From Pseudomonas bijieensis (GTDB taxonomy: Bacteria > Pseudomonadota > Gammaproteobacteria > Pseudomonadales > Pseudomonadaceae), in contig NZ_CP048810.1 of NCBI RefSeq assembly GCF_013347965.1, positions 3,533,501-3,597,500 of the forward strand: a DNA stretch of 64,000 bases, given 5' to 3'. Shown piece by piece: positions 38,307 through 47,301 of this stretch. The notes beneath the pieces were generated by a model. It searched no databases. It had not been told where the DNA came from and saw nothing but the letters and a program-made list of their open reading frames with translations. Numbering within the stretch: position 1 is the stretch's first letter; each line of letters opens with the position of its first letter. The position numbers were made by a program, and so were the translations under genes.

Positions 38307-39199
38307 ACGGTAAACACCGGCACGGGGTTGCACCAACGGTCCTTGTATTCCCGGTCCGCCCGGCCGAATGAAAAACGCAACGGCTTGCCGGCGGCACGAG
38401 CATGTTCCCAGGCGCTTTGGGTGTTGAGGAAGCTCAACACGCTGCCAGGGCTGAATTCGCGGGTCTGCGGGTCGACGCCACCGTTGATGTACTCGACGCT
38501 GATCCACTCGGGCGCTTCGACGCGATACACCAACTGGATGGCAATCGGCGCATCGTTGAGAAAAATCACCGAGCCGATCAACCATTCGCGCAGCAACTCG
38601 ATCACCTCGCCCATGCGCTCGGCACCGGTGGCCGCAAAGCCCCAGCGACGCAGGAACAGGTCACAGTAGATCGAGGCCAACTCGGCGCTGGAAAACTCGT
38701 CGACCGGCCGTACCACCCCGCCCGCCTCTTCCAGCAAACGCAACTCGCGGCGCTGGTTGTAGCGAAACTTCTTGGACAGTTCTTCCGGCGTGCGGGCCAT
38801 GGCCAGTTGTTCCTGCTGCAACTTCAAGCCGCTGAAGCGTCCCTCATTGAGGGCCGACAGGTAACGTCCACGATGCCGCAACGGGGCTTGTGCATCGGGC
38901 GCCGCCGGCAGGATCAGCTCGGCATTGCCCAGGTCGAACAGGCCCTTCTTGCCGCTGCGCTTGAGCACGTCTTTGGACAGCGCCAGGTCGCGGCCCCAGG
39001 TCGGTATGGCGGCCTTGAGTTCGCCATCCTGCTCGAACGCCAGGTAGCGCACGGGAATCCCGGCCAGGGCCGCCAGGCGCTCGACCACCAAAGGATGGGT
39101 CGCCACACTGCCGCCAAAACGCTGCCAGGCCTGGGCATAAATCGACGCATCGACAGCGGTCCAGCCGCGCTCGCGCCAGCCTTGGAATCGGTTGAGCAT
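38303..39199 (-). CDS. Mig-14-like GNAT-fold protein
   Basis: This 298-residue protein matches the Mig-14 family, an inner-membrane-associated acetyltransferase-like group implicated in antimicrobial-peptide resistance. Visible family stretches are KKFRYNQRRELRLL, LREWLIGSVIFLNDAPIAIQ and FSPGSVLSFLNTQSAWEHAR. ATG at 39199 overlaps the wapH stop by one base (TGATG), and its own stop overlaps the dnpA start. It is thus part of the tight carbamoyltransferase-wapH-mig14-dnpA chain. Confidence 0.88.
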   Translation of the reverse strand: MLNRFQGWRERGWTAVDASIYAQAWQRFGGSVATHPLVVERLAALAGIPVRYLAFEQDGELKAAIPTWGRDLALSKDVLKRSGKKGLFDLGNAELILPAAPDAQAPLRHRGRYLSALNEGRFSGLKLQQEQLAMARTPEELSKKFRYNQRRELRLLEEAGGVVRPVDEFSSAELASIYCDLFLRRWGFAATGAERMGEVIELLREWLIGSVIFLNDAPIAIQLVYRVEAPEWISVEYINGGVDPQTREFSPGSVLSFLNTQSAWEHARAAGKPLRFSFGRADREYKDRWCNPVPVFTV

Positions 39200-40329
39200 C
39201 AGGCCCTCGGCGCCAGTTCGGTGACTTGGGGCAAACGCCAGAATGCCTCGCGTACGGCGCGATCCGAGAAGCGTTCGCGCAAGCGGTCGAGCATCAGCTC
39301 GGCGCATTGGCGACGCTGCAGATCGTCCATGGCCGCCAGGTGTTGCAGCCCCTGGGCCATGTGCTCGGCGTCGCCCAGCGGAAACAAGATGCCCACGTCC
39401 TCGACCACTTCCTTGGCGCCGCCGCAGGCCGTGGCCAGCAACGGCACGCCAGCGGCCATGGCTTCGAGCAGCACCATGCCAAACGGTTCGTGGTCGGAGC
39501 TCAGGGCGAACACATCAAAAGCGCGGAAATAACGGCGCGCCTCGGGCACCTGGCCAAGGAACAGCACGCGATCAGCAATGCCCAGCTCACGAGCCAGTGC
39601 CTTGAGATCCTGCTCCAGACGGCCCTTGCCGAGAATCGCCAACTGGCTGTTGACCGGCAGATACTCCAGTGCCGCGGCAAAGCCGCGCAACAGTGTGGCC
39701 TGGTCCTTGTCCGGGTGCAGACGGCCAACATTGCCGACAATCCAGGCGTCCGTATCCAGCCCGAGCGTATGCCGCGCCTCCTCCCGGGAGACTTGGCCGG
39801 CCTGGGCGGCATCGAGGTCGATGCGGTTGTAGAGAGTCTGGATCCGCGTAGCCGGCCATTTCGGCAGGCAGCGACGCATGTCGTCACGCACCGCATCGGA
39901 CACTCCGAGCAGGCTCAGACGCTTGCGAAACACATGGGCGAACAGCCGGCGCGTACGCCGCTGGTAGTCACCAAAGGCATGGTGCACGCCGATCACCGGC
40001 AGGCGCGTGCCCAGCAGGGCGATGTAGATCGGCTTGAAGCGATGGGCAATGCAGAAACTGAAATTGCGTGAGGCGGCGATCTTGCGCAGATCGCTGATGG
40101 CACCCAGCTTCAGGCCGCGAACGGCACTGGAGCTGTACTCCATGAACAGCACCTCGTCCGAGGCACAGCCGGCGGCGACCTCAGCATCGGCCGCCCCGGT
40201 GAGGAACACCGTGGTCACGCGATAGCCAGTGCCCGCGAACAGGCTGGCGTACTGACGGGCGCAGTCGAGGAACGGCCCGTCATAACCGTGGCAGAACTGC
40301 AGCACATGTCGCTCAGCCGAGCGTGTCAT
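39199..40329 (-). CDS. wapH: GT4 glycosyltransferase (WapH-like)
   Basis: This 376-residue GT-B enzyme has IVGNVGRLHPDKDQATLL and the retaining motif DHEPFGMVLLEAMAAGVP. Its place between the carbamoyltransferase and mig-14 genes matches PA5004 (wapH), a core-oligosaccharide glycosyltransferase. ATG at 40329 lies 17 bases inside the carbamoyltransferase gene, indicating coupled translation. The sugar transferred cannot be read from sequence. Confidence 0.88.
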   Translation of the reverse strand: MTRSAERHVLQFCHGYDGPFLDCARQYASLFAGTGYRVTTVFLTGAADAEVAAGCASDEVLFMEYSSSAVRGLKLGAISDLRKIAASRNFSFCIAHRFKPIYIALLGTRLPVIGVHHAFGDYQRRTRRLFAHVFRKRLSLLGVSDAVRDDMRRCLPKWPATRIQTLYNRIDLDAAQAGQVSREEARHTLGLDTDAWIVGNVGRLHPDKDQATLLRGFAAALEYLPVNSQLAILGKGRLEQDLKALARELGIADRVLFLGQVPEARRYFRAFDVFALSSDHEPFGMVLLEAMAAGVPLLATACGGAKEVVEDVGILFPLGDAEHMAQGLQHLAAMDDLQRRQCAELMLDRLRERFSDRAVREAFWRLPQVTELAPRA

Positions 40330-42070
40330 AAGCGTCCACGCCGTCTTTGACCACCAGGATGTCTTCCATGATCAGGTACTGCAGGTCGGAACCATAGAAC
40401 ATGTTCAGCGCGTCGGTCGGCGAGCAGATCATCGGTTCGCCACGACGGTTGAGCGAAGTATTCAGCGACACGCCGTTGCCGGTCAGGACTTCCAGCGCCT
40501 TCATCATGTCGTAGTAGCGCGGGTTGTATTCACGCTTGAGCACCTGGGCCCGGGACGTGCCGTCTTCATGGACGACTTCCGGCACGCGGGTTTTCCATTC
40601 TTCGGCCACTTCGAAGGTGAAGGTCATGAACGGCGCCGGGTGGTCGACCTTGATCATCTGCGGCGCGACGGTGTCGAGCATCGACGGGCAGAAAGGCCTC
40701 CAGCGCTCGCGGAACTTGATCTGTTCGTTGATGCGATCGGCCACGCCGCTGGCGCTCGGGCAGCCAATGATCGAGCGACCGCCCAGGGCGCGCGGGCCAA
40801 ACTCCATGCGCCCCTGGAACCAGGCCACCGGATTGCCGTCGACCATGATCTTGGCGATGCGCTCAGGCGTGTTGTCGATCTTGCGCCATGCCGGCTTGCT
40901 CGGATGGCGGGCGCATGCAGCGATCACGTCTTCGTTGCTGTAGGCCGGGCCGAGGTAGACATGTTCCATCTTCTCTACCGGCACACCACGGGCGTGGGAC
41001 ACATAAGCCGCCGCACCCACCGCGGTACCGGCGTCACCGGAAGCCGGTTGCACGAACAGCTCCTTGACGTCGTCGCGGGCGATGATTTTCTGGTTCAGCT
41101 TGACGTTCAACGCGCAGCCGCCGGCGAAAGCCAGCTTGCCGGTTTCCTTGAGTACGTCGCCCAGGTAGTGATCGATCATTTGCAGCGCGAGCTTCTCGAA
41201 CAGCGCCTGCATGCTGGCCGCGTAGTGAATGTACGGCTCGTCGGCGATGTCGCCTTCGCGTTTCGGGCCGAGCCACTCGATCAGCTTCGGCGAGAAGTAG
41301 AAACCCTTGCCCTTCTCTTTATAGCGACGCAGGCCGATCACGTTGGCATAGTCGGTGTTGATCACCAGCTCGCCGTTTTCGAACGAGGCCAGGCGCGAGA
41401 AATCGTACTTGCTGGCATCGCCGTAAGGCGCCATGCCCATGACCTTGAATTCACCGTCGAGCATTTCAAAACCGAGAAACTCGGTGATCGCGCCGTACAG
41501 GCCACCCAGGGAGTCTGGGTCGAAGAATTCCTTGATCTTGTGGATCTTGCCGTTTTCGCCGTAGCCGAAGAAGGTCGTGGCGTATTCGCCCTTGCCATCG
41601 ATGCCCAGGATCGCGGTTTTTTCCTGGAAGCCCGAGCAGTGGTAGGCGCTGGAGGCGTGGGCCAGGTGGTGCTCGACCGGCTCGATCTTGATTTTTTTCG
41701 GATCGAAGCCCAGTTGCTCCAGGCACCAGACGATCTTGCGGCGATAGCGCTTGTAGCGACGGTTACCCATCAGGATCGCGTCGAGGGCGCGGTCCGGGGC
41801 GTACCAGTAACGCTTGGCGTAGTGCCAGCGAGCCTCGCCGAACAGGCTGATCGGGGCGAAGGGAATCGCCACCACGTCAACGTCGGACGGTTTGATGCCA
41901 GCCTGTTCCAGGCAGAACTTCGCCGACTCGTAGGGCATGCGGTTCTTTGCATGTTTATCGCGTACGAAGCGCTCTTCCTCGGCCGCCGCGATCAGCTTGC
42001 CGTCAATGTACAGCGCTGCGGAAGGATCATGGCTAAGGGCGCCGGACAGGCCAAGAATCGTCAATGCCAC
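40313..42070 (-). CDS. Carbamoyltransferase (NodU/TobZ family) for LPS core
   Basis: This 585-residue enzyme would move a carbamoyl group from carbamoyl phosphate, via carbamoyl-AMP, to a sugar hydroxyl. The N-terminal Kae1-like domain has EPVEHHLAHASSAY and LGIDGKGEYATTFFG. The C-terminal domain has RMEFGPRALGGRSIIG. In P. aeruginosa the gene here (PA5005) carbamoylates core heptose I. The start is GTG at 42070. It begins the wapH-mig14-dnpA chain and is separated from the kinase genes by a 360-base gap holding a REPIN. Confidence 0.93.
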   Translation of the reverse strand: MALTILGLSGALSHDPSAALYIDGKLIAAAEEERFVRDKHAKNRMPYESAKFCLEQAGIKPSDVDVVAIPFAPISLFGEARWHYAKRYWYAPDRALDAILMGNRRYKRYRRKIVWCLEQLGFDPKKIKIEPVEHHLAHASSAYHCSGFQEKTAILGIDGKGEYATTFFGYGENGKIHKIKEFFDPDSLGGLYGAITEFLGFEMLDGEFKVMGMAPYGDASKYDFSRLASFENGELVINTDYANVIGLRRYKEKGKGFYFSPKLIEWLGPKREGDIADEPYIHYAASMQALFEKLALQMIDHYLGDVLKETGKLAFAGGCALNVKLNQKIIARDDVKELFVQPASGDAGTAVGAAAYVSHARGVPVEKMEHVYLGPAYSNEDVIAACARHPSKPAWRKIDNTPERIAKIMVDGNPVAWFQGRMEFGPRALGGRSIIGCPSASGVADRINEQIKFRERWRPFCPSMLDTVAPQMIKVDHPAPFMTFTFEVAEEWKTRVPEVVHEDGTSRAQVLKREYNPRYYDMMKALEVLTGNGVSLNTSLNRRGEPMICSPTDALNMFYGSDLQYLIMEDILVVKDGVDAYDTLG

Positions 42071-42252
42071 AGGGGGTCTAGCCTCTTATGTCTGCATACG
42101 GGCGACAAGCGCCGCGAAAAATTGATGTGCCGCGCGCCAAGGGTGCGGGGCAGCTAAAGGGCGGGATTATAGCTTAAAAGCGGCCTTAAGCCTCTAGCGG
42201 TGAGTGGCGAGCGTGCAGCACACGATCGCCTGGCGCTTGCAGGGCAGCGTAC

Positions 42253-42386
42253 CTGTGGCGAGGGAGCTTGCTCCCGCTCGGCGGCGCAGCCGTCGTAAAC
42301 CGGTTGATGCGGTTTTCCTGCGGGAATGCGCCGGCCTTTTTGGGGCTGCTGCGCAGCCCAGCGGGAGCAAGCTCCCCTCGCCACGG
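42253..42386. repeat. REPIN of the second class
   Basis: Inverted arms CTGTGGCGAGGGAGC (42253-42279) and GCTCCCCTCGCCACGG (to 42386) flank a spacer with GCTGCTGCGCAGCCCAGC. It is related to the element at 26925-27021. The rest of the gap 42071-42430 shows no gene. Confidence 0.85.
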
Positions 42387-42430
42387 TGCATCGGCGACCT
42401 CACGTGAACAGCACGGTCTTCACTTGCGAT

Positions 42431-43891
42431 TCATAGGGCGGACGAGGCGCTATCGATTGTTTTGGGCAACCGCCCATCAATCACCCGATACAACGCACTG
42501 TCCTGCGGCCAATTGCGCATGAACCGCGCGCGATCCCGGGCGTAGGCCGGGGCGAAGCTGGCCTGGGTGCGGTGTTGGCACATGGAGTCGAGGTCGATCA
42601 GCGCCCAGCGGTCGTGCTGCCAGAACAGGTTGTGGCCCTTGAAGTCGCCATGGCTGATGCGCTCGCGGATCAGGTCGGCAAACAAGCGATCCAGCGCCAG
42701 CAATTCAGCTTCGGGGGCTTCACCGTTCTCCACGTAAGGGCCGAAGCGCTCGATGATGTCCGGCCCCGCCAGGTGTTCGGTGACCAGGTAGGCGCCGCGG
42801 CGCAACCACAGGAAGCGCTTCTCCAGCAAAGCCAGCGGCTTGGGTGTGGCAATGCCGAGGAAAGCCAGGCGATGGCCTTCGCGCCAGGAATGCCAGGCAC
42901 GGCTCGGGCGCCAGAAGCGCTTGAGCCAGTGGGCGAAGTTCTTGATGTTGTAGCGCTTGATCACCAAGGTACGACCGTTCGCCTCGACTTTGCCGACGCT
43001 GGCCGCGCCACCGGTCTTGTACAGATGGCCCTGGTCAAGCAACGCATCGGCCTGCTCCAGCACCGGCGTCATCGCCGCTTCTTCATCACGACGGACCGCC
43101 CGCAGGCCGAACGCCCCCCGCTGCACACTGAACAGGCTGCACTCACGCCCGACTTTTGCCAGGAAGTCCTTGAGACGCCAGGCTTGCACCTTGTCGATCT
43201 GTTTTTGCAACGCTTCCATGGGCAGCGCGTGTTCGGCGTTGCCCAGCAGGTAATACACCAGCAGCTCTTCATTGAACGGCTGGAGGGCTTTGGGCAGCTG
43301 GGCGAAAAATACCCCCAGGTTCTCCAGGACCTTCTGCCGCGACAACGGTTGCCCCGGGGTCTCAGCGCGGATGCCAGCGCCGTCGATCAAATAGAGCTTG
43401 CCGTCATGGCGCAGCAGATTGTCCAGGTGCAGGTCTTCCTGCCAGAGGCCTTTGCCGTGCAGTTGCGCGATGGCGCCGAGGGCTTCGGCCAGCACCGCCG
43501 CCTGCTCGTCGGCCAGCAACGGCAGGTGTTCGACCTGTTTCCAGGCATCGCCCAGGCTCTCGGCGTCTTCGAGCAATTGGAACAACAACCAGCCGCCTTC
43601 ACCCTCTTTCAGGCCATCGGCGAGCAATAACGGCGTGGTCAACCCTTGCTCGGCCAGCAAGCGCACGCCTTGCAGTTCCCGCTGAAAATGCCGGGCGGCC
43701 TTGCTGCCCACCAATAATTTGGCCAGCACCGGCCGACCACGCCAGACGCCCGCGCCGACATAACGCTGCCCCGGCAACACCCGCAACAGCGAAAGCAGCT
43801 GCAATTGCGCCGCGCCAGCAGCGTCGGCCAGTTCCAGGCTCAGCGGCAGGCTGGGGCTGCGGCCGGCATTCTTCAATTCGGACAAATGCAT
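42431..43891 (-). CDS. Tandem-domain LPS kinase (InaA/WaaP type)
   Basis: This 486-residue protein carries two kinase-like domains. The first has the catalytic loop LWQEDLHLDNLL followed by LIDGAG. The second has RISHGDFKGHNLFW followed by ALIDLDSM. Both keep Asp and Asn of the catalytic loop. The equivalent P. aeruginosa gene is PA5006, and phosphorylation of core heptoses is the likely role. The start is ATG at 43891, overlapping the upstream stop (TGATG); a TTG one codon earlier is less likely. It ends the waaF operon. Confidence 0.9.
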   Translation of the reverse strand: MHLSELKNAGRSPSLPLSLELADAAGAAQLQLLSLLRVLPGQRYVGAGVWRGRPVLAKLLVGSKAARHFQRELQGVRLLAEQGLTTPLLLADGLKEGEGGWLLFQLLEDAESLGDAWKQVEHLPLLADEQAAVLAEALGAIAQLHGKGLWQEDLHLDNLLRHDGKLYLIDGAGIRAETPGQPLSRQKVLENLGVFFAQLPKALQPFNEELLVYYLLGNAEHALPMEALQKQIDKVQAWRLKDFLAKVGRECSLFSVQRGAFGLRAVRRDEEAAMTPVLEQADALLDQGHLYKTGGAASVGKVEANGRTLVIKRYNIKNFAHWLKRFWRPSRAWHSWREGHRLAFLGIATPKPLALLEKRFLWLRRGAYLVTEHLAGPDIIERFGPYVENGEAPEAELLALDRLFADLIRERISHGDFKGHNLFWQHDRWALIDLDSMCQHRTQASFAPAYARDRARFMRNWPQDSALYRVIDGRLPKTIDSASSAL

Positions 43892-44643
43892 CAACGGGCT
43901 TCCTTGTGGCTACGCCGGGCGGTCAGGCGGGTCATCCAGCTGTCGACCAGCCCACTGTCGAGCGGCTGGTCCAGGTAGGTAGACAGCAATTGGCGCACAT
44001 CGGCATCGCTCCAGACTGCCGCGCGACGCAGCAGAGGCTCCAGGTCCTTGACCCGATCCCGTTGGCCGAACAGCAGTGGCCGGGTCTTTTCCAGGTCGAT
44101 CAATTGCGCCTGGTAACCGCTGGCGGTGGCTTGCAGGAAGATGTGTTTCGGATAAAAGCAGCCGTGCACCTGATGCATGCCGTGCAGTCGCCGCGCCAAC
44201 TGACCGCAGGCGTCGAGGATGGTGGTGCGCTGCGCCGTCGTCAGGCTCGGCCAGCGTTGCAAGAGTGAATCCAGGTCGTCCCAGCCATCCAGGGCGCGGG
44301 TCAGCAGGATCGCTCGCACCTCGCCATCCACTTTGCGCTGGCCGTAGAACACCGCTTGCAGGGCCGGAATCCCCAACTGGCGATAACGGCTGATGTTGCG
44401 AAACTCCCGGGAAAAACTCGGTTCGCCAAACGGGTGGGACCAGGTTCGGGTCAGGTAATTGCTCTGGCGCTTGAGGTAATAACCCTGCCCTTCCAGCTCC
44501 AGTCGGAACACGCTGCTCCAGCCGTCGCTCGAGGTATTGGGTTCGTCCACCGCCTCCAGTTGCCGCGCCCACAAGGCCTCGAAGCTGTCCAGGCCATGAC
44601 GCTGCAACAACGCCCGGTCTTCAGCGGCCAGAAAATCAGTCAT
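43891..44643 (-). CDS. InaA-type LPS kinase-like protein (WapQ-like)
   Basis: This 250-residue protein has the kinase-like fold with GYYLKRQSNYLTRTW as the ATP-lysine region. VHGCFYPKHIFL stands where the HRD catalytic loop would be, and LIDLEKTR is the metal motif. The catalytic Asp is replaced (HGC), so activity may be altered. It matches the place of PA5007 (wapQ). ATG at 44643 overlaps the upstream gene's TGA, and its own stop overlaps the tandem kinase start. Confidence 0.87.
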   Translation of the reverse strand: MTDFLAAEDRALLQRHGLDSFEALWARQLEAVDEPNTSSDGWSSVFRLELEGQGYYLKRQSNYLTRTWSHPFGEPSFSREFRNISRYRQLGIPALQAVFYGQRKVDGEVRAILLTRALDGWDDLDSLLQRWPSLTTAQRTTILDACGQLARRLHGMHQVHGCFYPKHIFLQATASGYQAQLIDLEKTRPLLFGQRDRVKDLEPLLRRAAVWSDADVRQLLSTYLDQPLDSGLVDSWMTRLTARRSHKEAR

Positions 44644-45374
44644 TCACGCCCCTCGAAAAATCTTACCACGTGACGGATGCGTTTCTTGTCGCACGCATCG
44701 AGCCGGTCGCGCTGACGGTATTGCAGATAAAAACGCAGGCGCTGCGTGGCCGACAAATGGTATTTGGCCACTTTATCCAGGCACGCCAAATCCTTGGTGA
44801 TACGGTACTTGAGCCAGAAACCACGCCAGAAGTCGCCGTTTGGACAGTCGATCAGAAACAGCCGCGAGCGATCGTCGATCAACAGGTTGCGCCACTTCAG
44901 ATCGTTATGGGTGAAGCGATGGTCGTGCATGGTCCGCGTGTAGCCGGCCAATTGCCGGCTCACGCCATCGACCCAGGCGCGATCCGCCAGTCGCGGGTCG
45001 TGCCGCTCGGCCAGGGCCGAGAGGTCCTCGGTATGCGGCAGTTCGCGGGTGATCAGCGCGCCACGGGCATAAGTCGCGCCGTTTCGCTCCAAGCCCCAGC
45101 CCACGACTTCGGCGGTGGGGATGCCCCATTTGGCGAAGCGCTTGAGGTTCTGCCACTCGGACTTGACCCGCGGCTTGCCCAGGTAGCGGCGCAAACCCTT
45201 GCCGGCGCCGACGTAGCGCTTGACGTAATAGTTCACGCCGTTGCGCTGCACCCGGATCACCTCTGACAACGGGTCACGGGTCAAACGCTCCCCTTGCAAC
45301 GCGAACACCGCGTCGAGACTGCCAAAGTCCTGCGCCAGCTCGACGTACTCCGGTTCCAGATTCCAACCCGACAT
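44640..45374 (-). CDS. InaA-type LPS kinase (WapP-like)
   Basis: This 244-residue kinase has NYYVKRYVGAGKGLRRYLG (ATP-lysine), the catalytic loop FTHNDLKWRNLLID and the metal motif LIDCPNGD. These are intact for small-molecule phosphotransfer. It matches PA5008 (wapP), proposed to phosphorylate core heptose. ATG at 45374 shares a base with the waaP stop (TGATG), and its TGA overlaps the next start (ATGA). Confidence 0.88.
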   Translation of the reverse strand: MSGWNLEPEYVELAQDFGSLDAVFALQGERLTRDPLSEVIRVQRNGVNYYVKRYVGAGKGLRRYLGKPRVKSEWQNLKRFAKWGIPTAEVVGWGLERNGATYARGALITRELPHTEDLSALAERHDPRLADRAWVDGVSRQLAGYTRTMHDHRFTHNDLKWRNLLIDDRSRLFLIDCPNGDFWRGFWLKYRITKDLACLDKVAKYHLSATQRLRFYLQYRQRDRLDACDKKRIRHVVRFFEGRE

Positions 45375-46180
45375 CAGAGCGCGTCCCCGTACCGCTGCTT
45401 GCGGGCATACAGCTTGTTGGCCTTGCCTTCGAGCCAGGCCAGCAACGCAGCCTCTTCGGCGAGAATCCGCCGTAACGGCTGCTGGAAATAGCCCTTGAGG
45501 AAACGCAACTTGTCGCGGCGGGTCAGGCCGATGTCCAGCGCCGAGAAATACAGTGCCGCCAGGTCCTTGTTGCGCCAGCGAGTGGTGATGGCCGGGCGGG
45601 TCTGGGCGCGGTGCAGGTCGATCACCGAGAGTTTGAAATCCGCCGGCGTCACCGGCTTGTCGGTATGCAACAGGAAGTGGCAGATGTAGCAGTCACGATG
45701 ATTGACCCCGGCGCGATGCATCATGCCGGTCATGCGCGCCACTTCGGCGATCAGGGCACGCTTGAGTGTCGGTTGCGGCGGCTGCTTGACCCAGTCGATG
45801 CTGAAGTCTTCGAGGCTGACGGTCGGCGCCAGCTCTTCGGTGACGATGAACGAGTGCTGGTCCGCCGGGTTGCGGCCTTTCTCGCCGTAGGCTACAGCCG
45901 TCATGGTCGGTACGCCGACTTCCTGCAAACGCTGGATCGCCTTCCACTCCTGACCCGCGCCGAGTACCGGCAGCTTGGCGGTGAACAGGTTCTTGAAGAT
46001 CTCGCCCCAACCGATACCACGGTGGATCTTCACGAAAAAACCACGACCGTCCACCTCCGTGCGCAAGGTGCGCCGGGCTTCCAGTTCGCGATAGACCTCG
46101 CCCTTGAGCGCCTCGACTTCGGCGAACGCATCGCGCCCGGCCCAAAGGCTCTTGAACGGTTCGGCCAGCATCAATTTCAT
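45374..46180 (-). CDS. waaP: LPS core heptose (I) kinase WaaP
   Basis: WaaP phosphorylates heptose I of the LPS inner core, a step essential for outer membrane integrity in Pseudomonas. The 268-residue protein has the signature catalytic loop NHRDCYICHFLL and the metal motif VIDLHRAQ. FFVKIHRGIGWGEIFKN carries the ATP lysine. ATG at 46180 overlaps the waaG stop (ATGA). It is the fourth gene in the waaF-waaC-waaG-waaP chain. Confidence 0.97.
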   Translation of the reverse strand: MKLMLAEPFKSLWAGRDAFAEVEALKGEVYRELEARRTLRTEVDGRGFFVKIHRGIGWGEIFKNLFTAKLPVLGAGQEWKAIQRLQEVGVPTMTAVAYGEKGRNPADQHSFIVTEELAPTVSLEDFSIDWVKQPPQPTLKRALIAEVARMTGMMHRAGVNHRDCYICHFLLHTDKPVTPADFKLSVIDLHRAQTRPAITTRWRNKDLAALYFSALDIGLTRRDKLRFLKGYFQQPLRRILAEEAALLAWLEGKANKLYARKQRYGDAL

Positions 46181-47301
46181 TGTGCGTGCTCCGCCAATAT
46201 CACATCGGCCGCGTGCTGCGGCATGCTGTAGAGGTCGGCCGTCTCGGCGAAGGCCAGACCATTGCGGCTCCAGGCCGCCCGGGCATCGGCGTCGCTCAAC
46301 ATACGGCCCAGGTACTCGGTGAGCTGTGCTTGTTCGAACGGCTCGTCGAGCACCAGGCCACTGTCGGCCTCGGCGATGTAATGGGCGTACCCACATACCG
46401 CGCTGACCAGTACCGGCAACCCGGCCACCAGCGCTTCGAGCAGCACGGTGCCAGTGTTCTCGTTGTACGCCGGATGGATCAACAGGTCGGCGCCCAACAG
46501 GAAACGCGGGATGTCGCTGCGGCCCTTGAGGAACCGCACATTGTCACCGAGCCCCAACGCAGCGCTCTGCAGTTGGAATACTTTGGGGTCGTCCTGGCCG
46601 ATTACAAACAGCCGGGTGCGTTTTCGCAGTTCGGCTGGCAACGCGGCCAGAGCCTTGAGGCTGCGATCCACGCCCTTGGTCTTGAACCCGGAGCCGATCT
46701 GCACCAGCAGCAGGTCGTCGGCGGCCAGCTCGAATTCAGCCCGGAACGCCGCGCGGATCTCCTCGGCATCGGCGGGCCGACGGCGGTCCTGGGCGATGCC
46801 CGGTGGCAGCAGGTGAAAGCGTTCCAGCGGCGTGCCGTAATGCTTGATGAACAGTGGCTGCTGGACTTCGGAGATCATCAGCACGTCAGTCTTGGCGTCC
46901 TTGGCGAACACCGCCCGCTCGTACTCGGCGAAATGCCGGTAGCGACCCCAGCGCCGGTACAGCGAATTGCGCAGGTTCTGCGCCTTGTCTTCGAAGCAGC
47001 CGTCGGCGGCGTAGTACACGTCCAGGCCGGGCATTTTGTTGAAGCCGATCAAACGGTCCACCGGGCGCTTGGCCAGATCGGCCTCCATCCACGCACTGAG
47101 CTTCTCGTTGCGGCGATGGTTGAACAGCGCCTTGACCGGCGCCACCAGCACCTCGAAGCCAGGCGGCACGTCGCCTTCCCAGATCAGCGTGTAGACACGG
47201 ATCTGGTGGCCGCGTCGCTGGCATTCCAGGGCGATGCGCATGAAGTCACGCTGCAGGCCACCGAAGGGGAAGTACTTGTAAAGGACAAAAGCCAATTGCA
47301 T
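46177..47301 (-). CDS. waaG: LPS core glycosyltransferase WaaG
   Basis: WaaG is a GT4 enzyme that adds the first outer-core hexose to heptose II. The 374-residue protein begins MQLAFVLYKYFPFGGLQRDF. It has VQIGSGFKTKGVDRSLKAL and the retaining motif NENTGTVLLEALVAGLPVLV. In Pseudomonas the transferred sugar is galactosamine, by family knowledge. Its ATG overlaps the waaC stop (TGATG), and its stop overlaps the waaP start. Confidence 0.96.
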   Translation of the reverse strand: MQLAFVLYKYFPFGGLQRDFMRIALECQRRGHQIRVYTLIWEGDVPPGFEVLVAPVKALFNHRRNEKLSAWMEADLAKRPVDRLIGFNKMPGLDVYYAADGCFEDKAQNLRNSLYRRWGRYRHFAEYERAVFAKDAKTDVLMISEVQQPLFIKHYGTPLERFHLLPPGIAQDRRRPADAEEIRAAFRAEFELAADDLLLVQIGSGFKTKGVDRSLKALAALPAELRKRTRLFVIGQDDPKVFQLQSAALGLGDNVRFLKGRSDIPRFLLGADLLIHPAYNENTGTVLLEALVAGLPVLVSAVCGYAHYIAEADSGLVLDEPFEQAQLTEYLGRMLSDADARAAWSRNGLAFAETADLYSMPQHAADVILAEHAQ

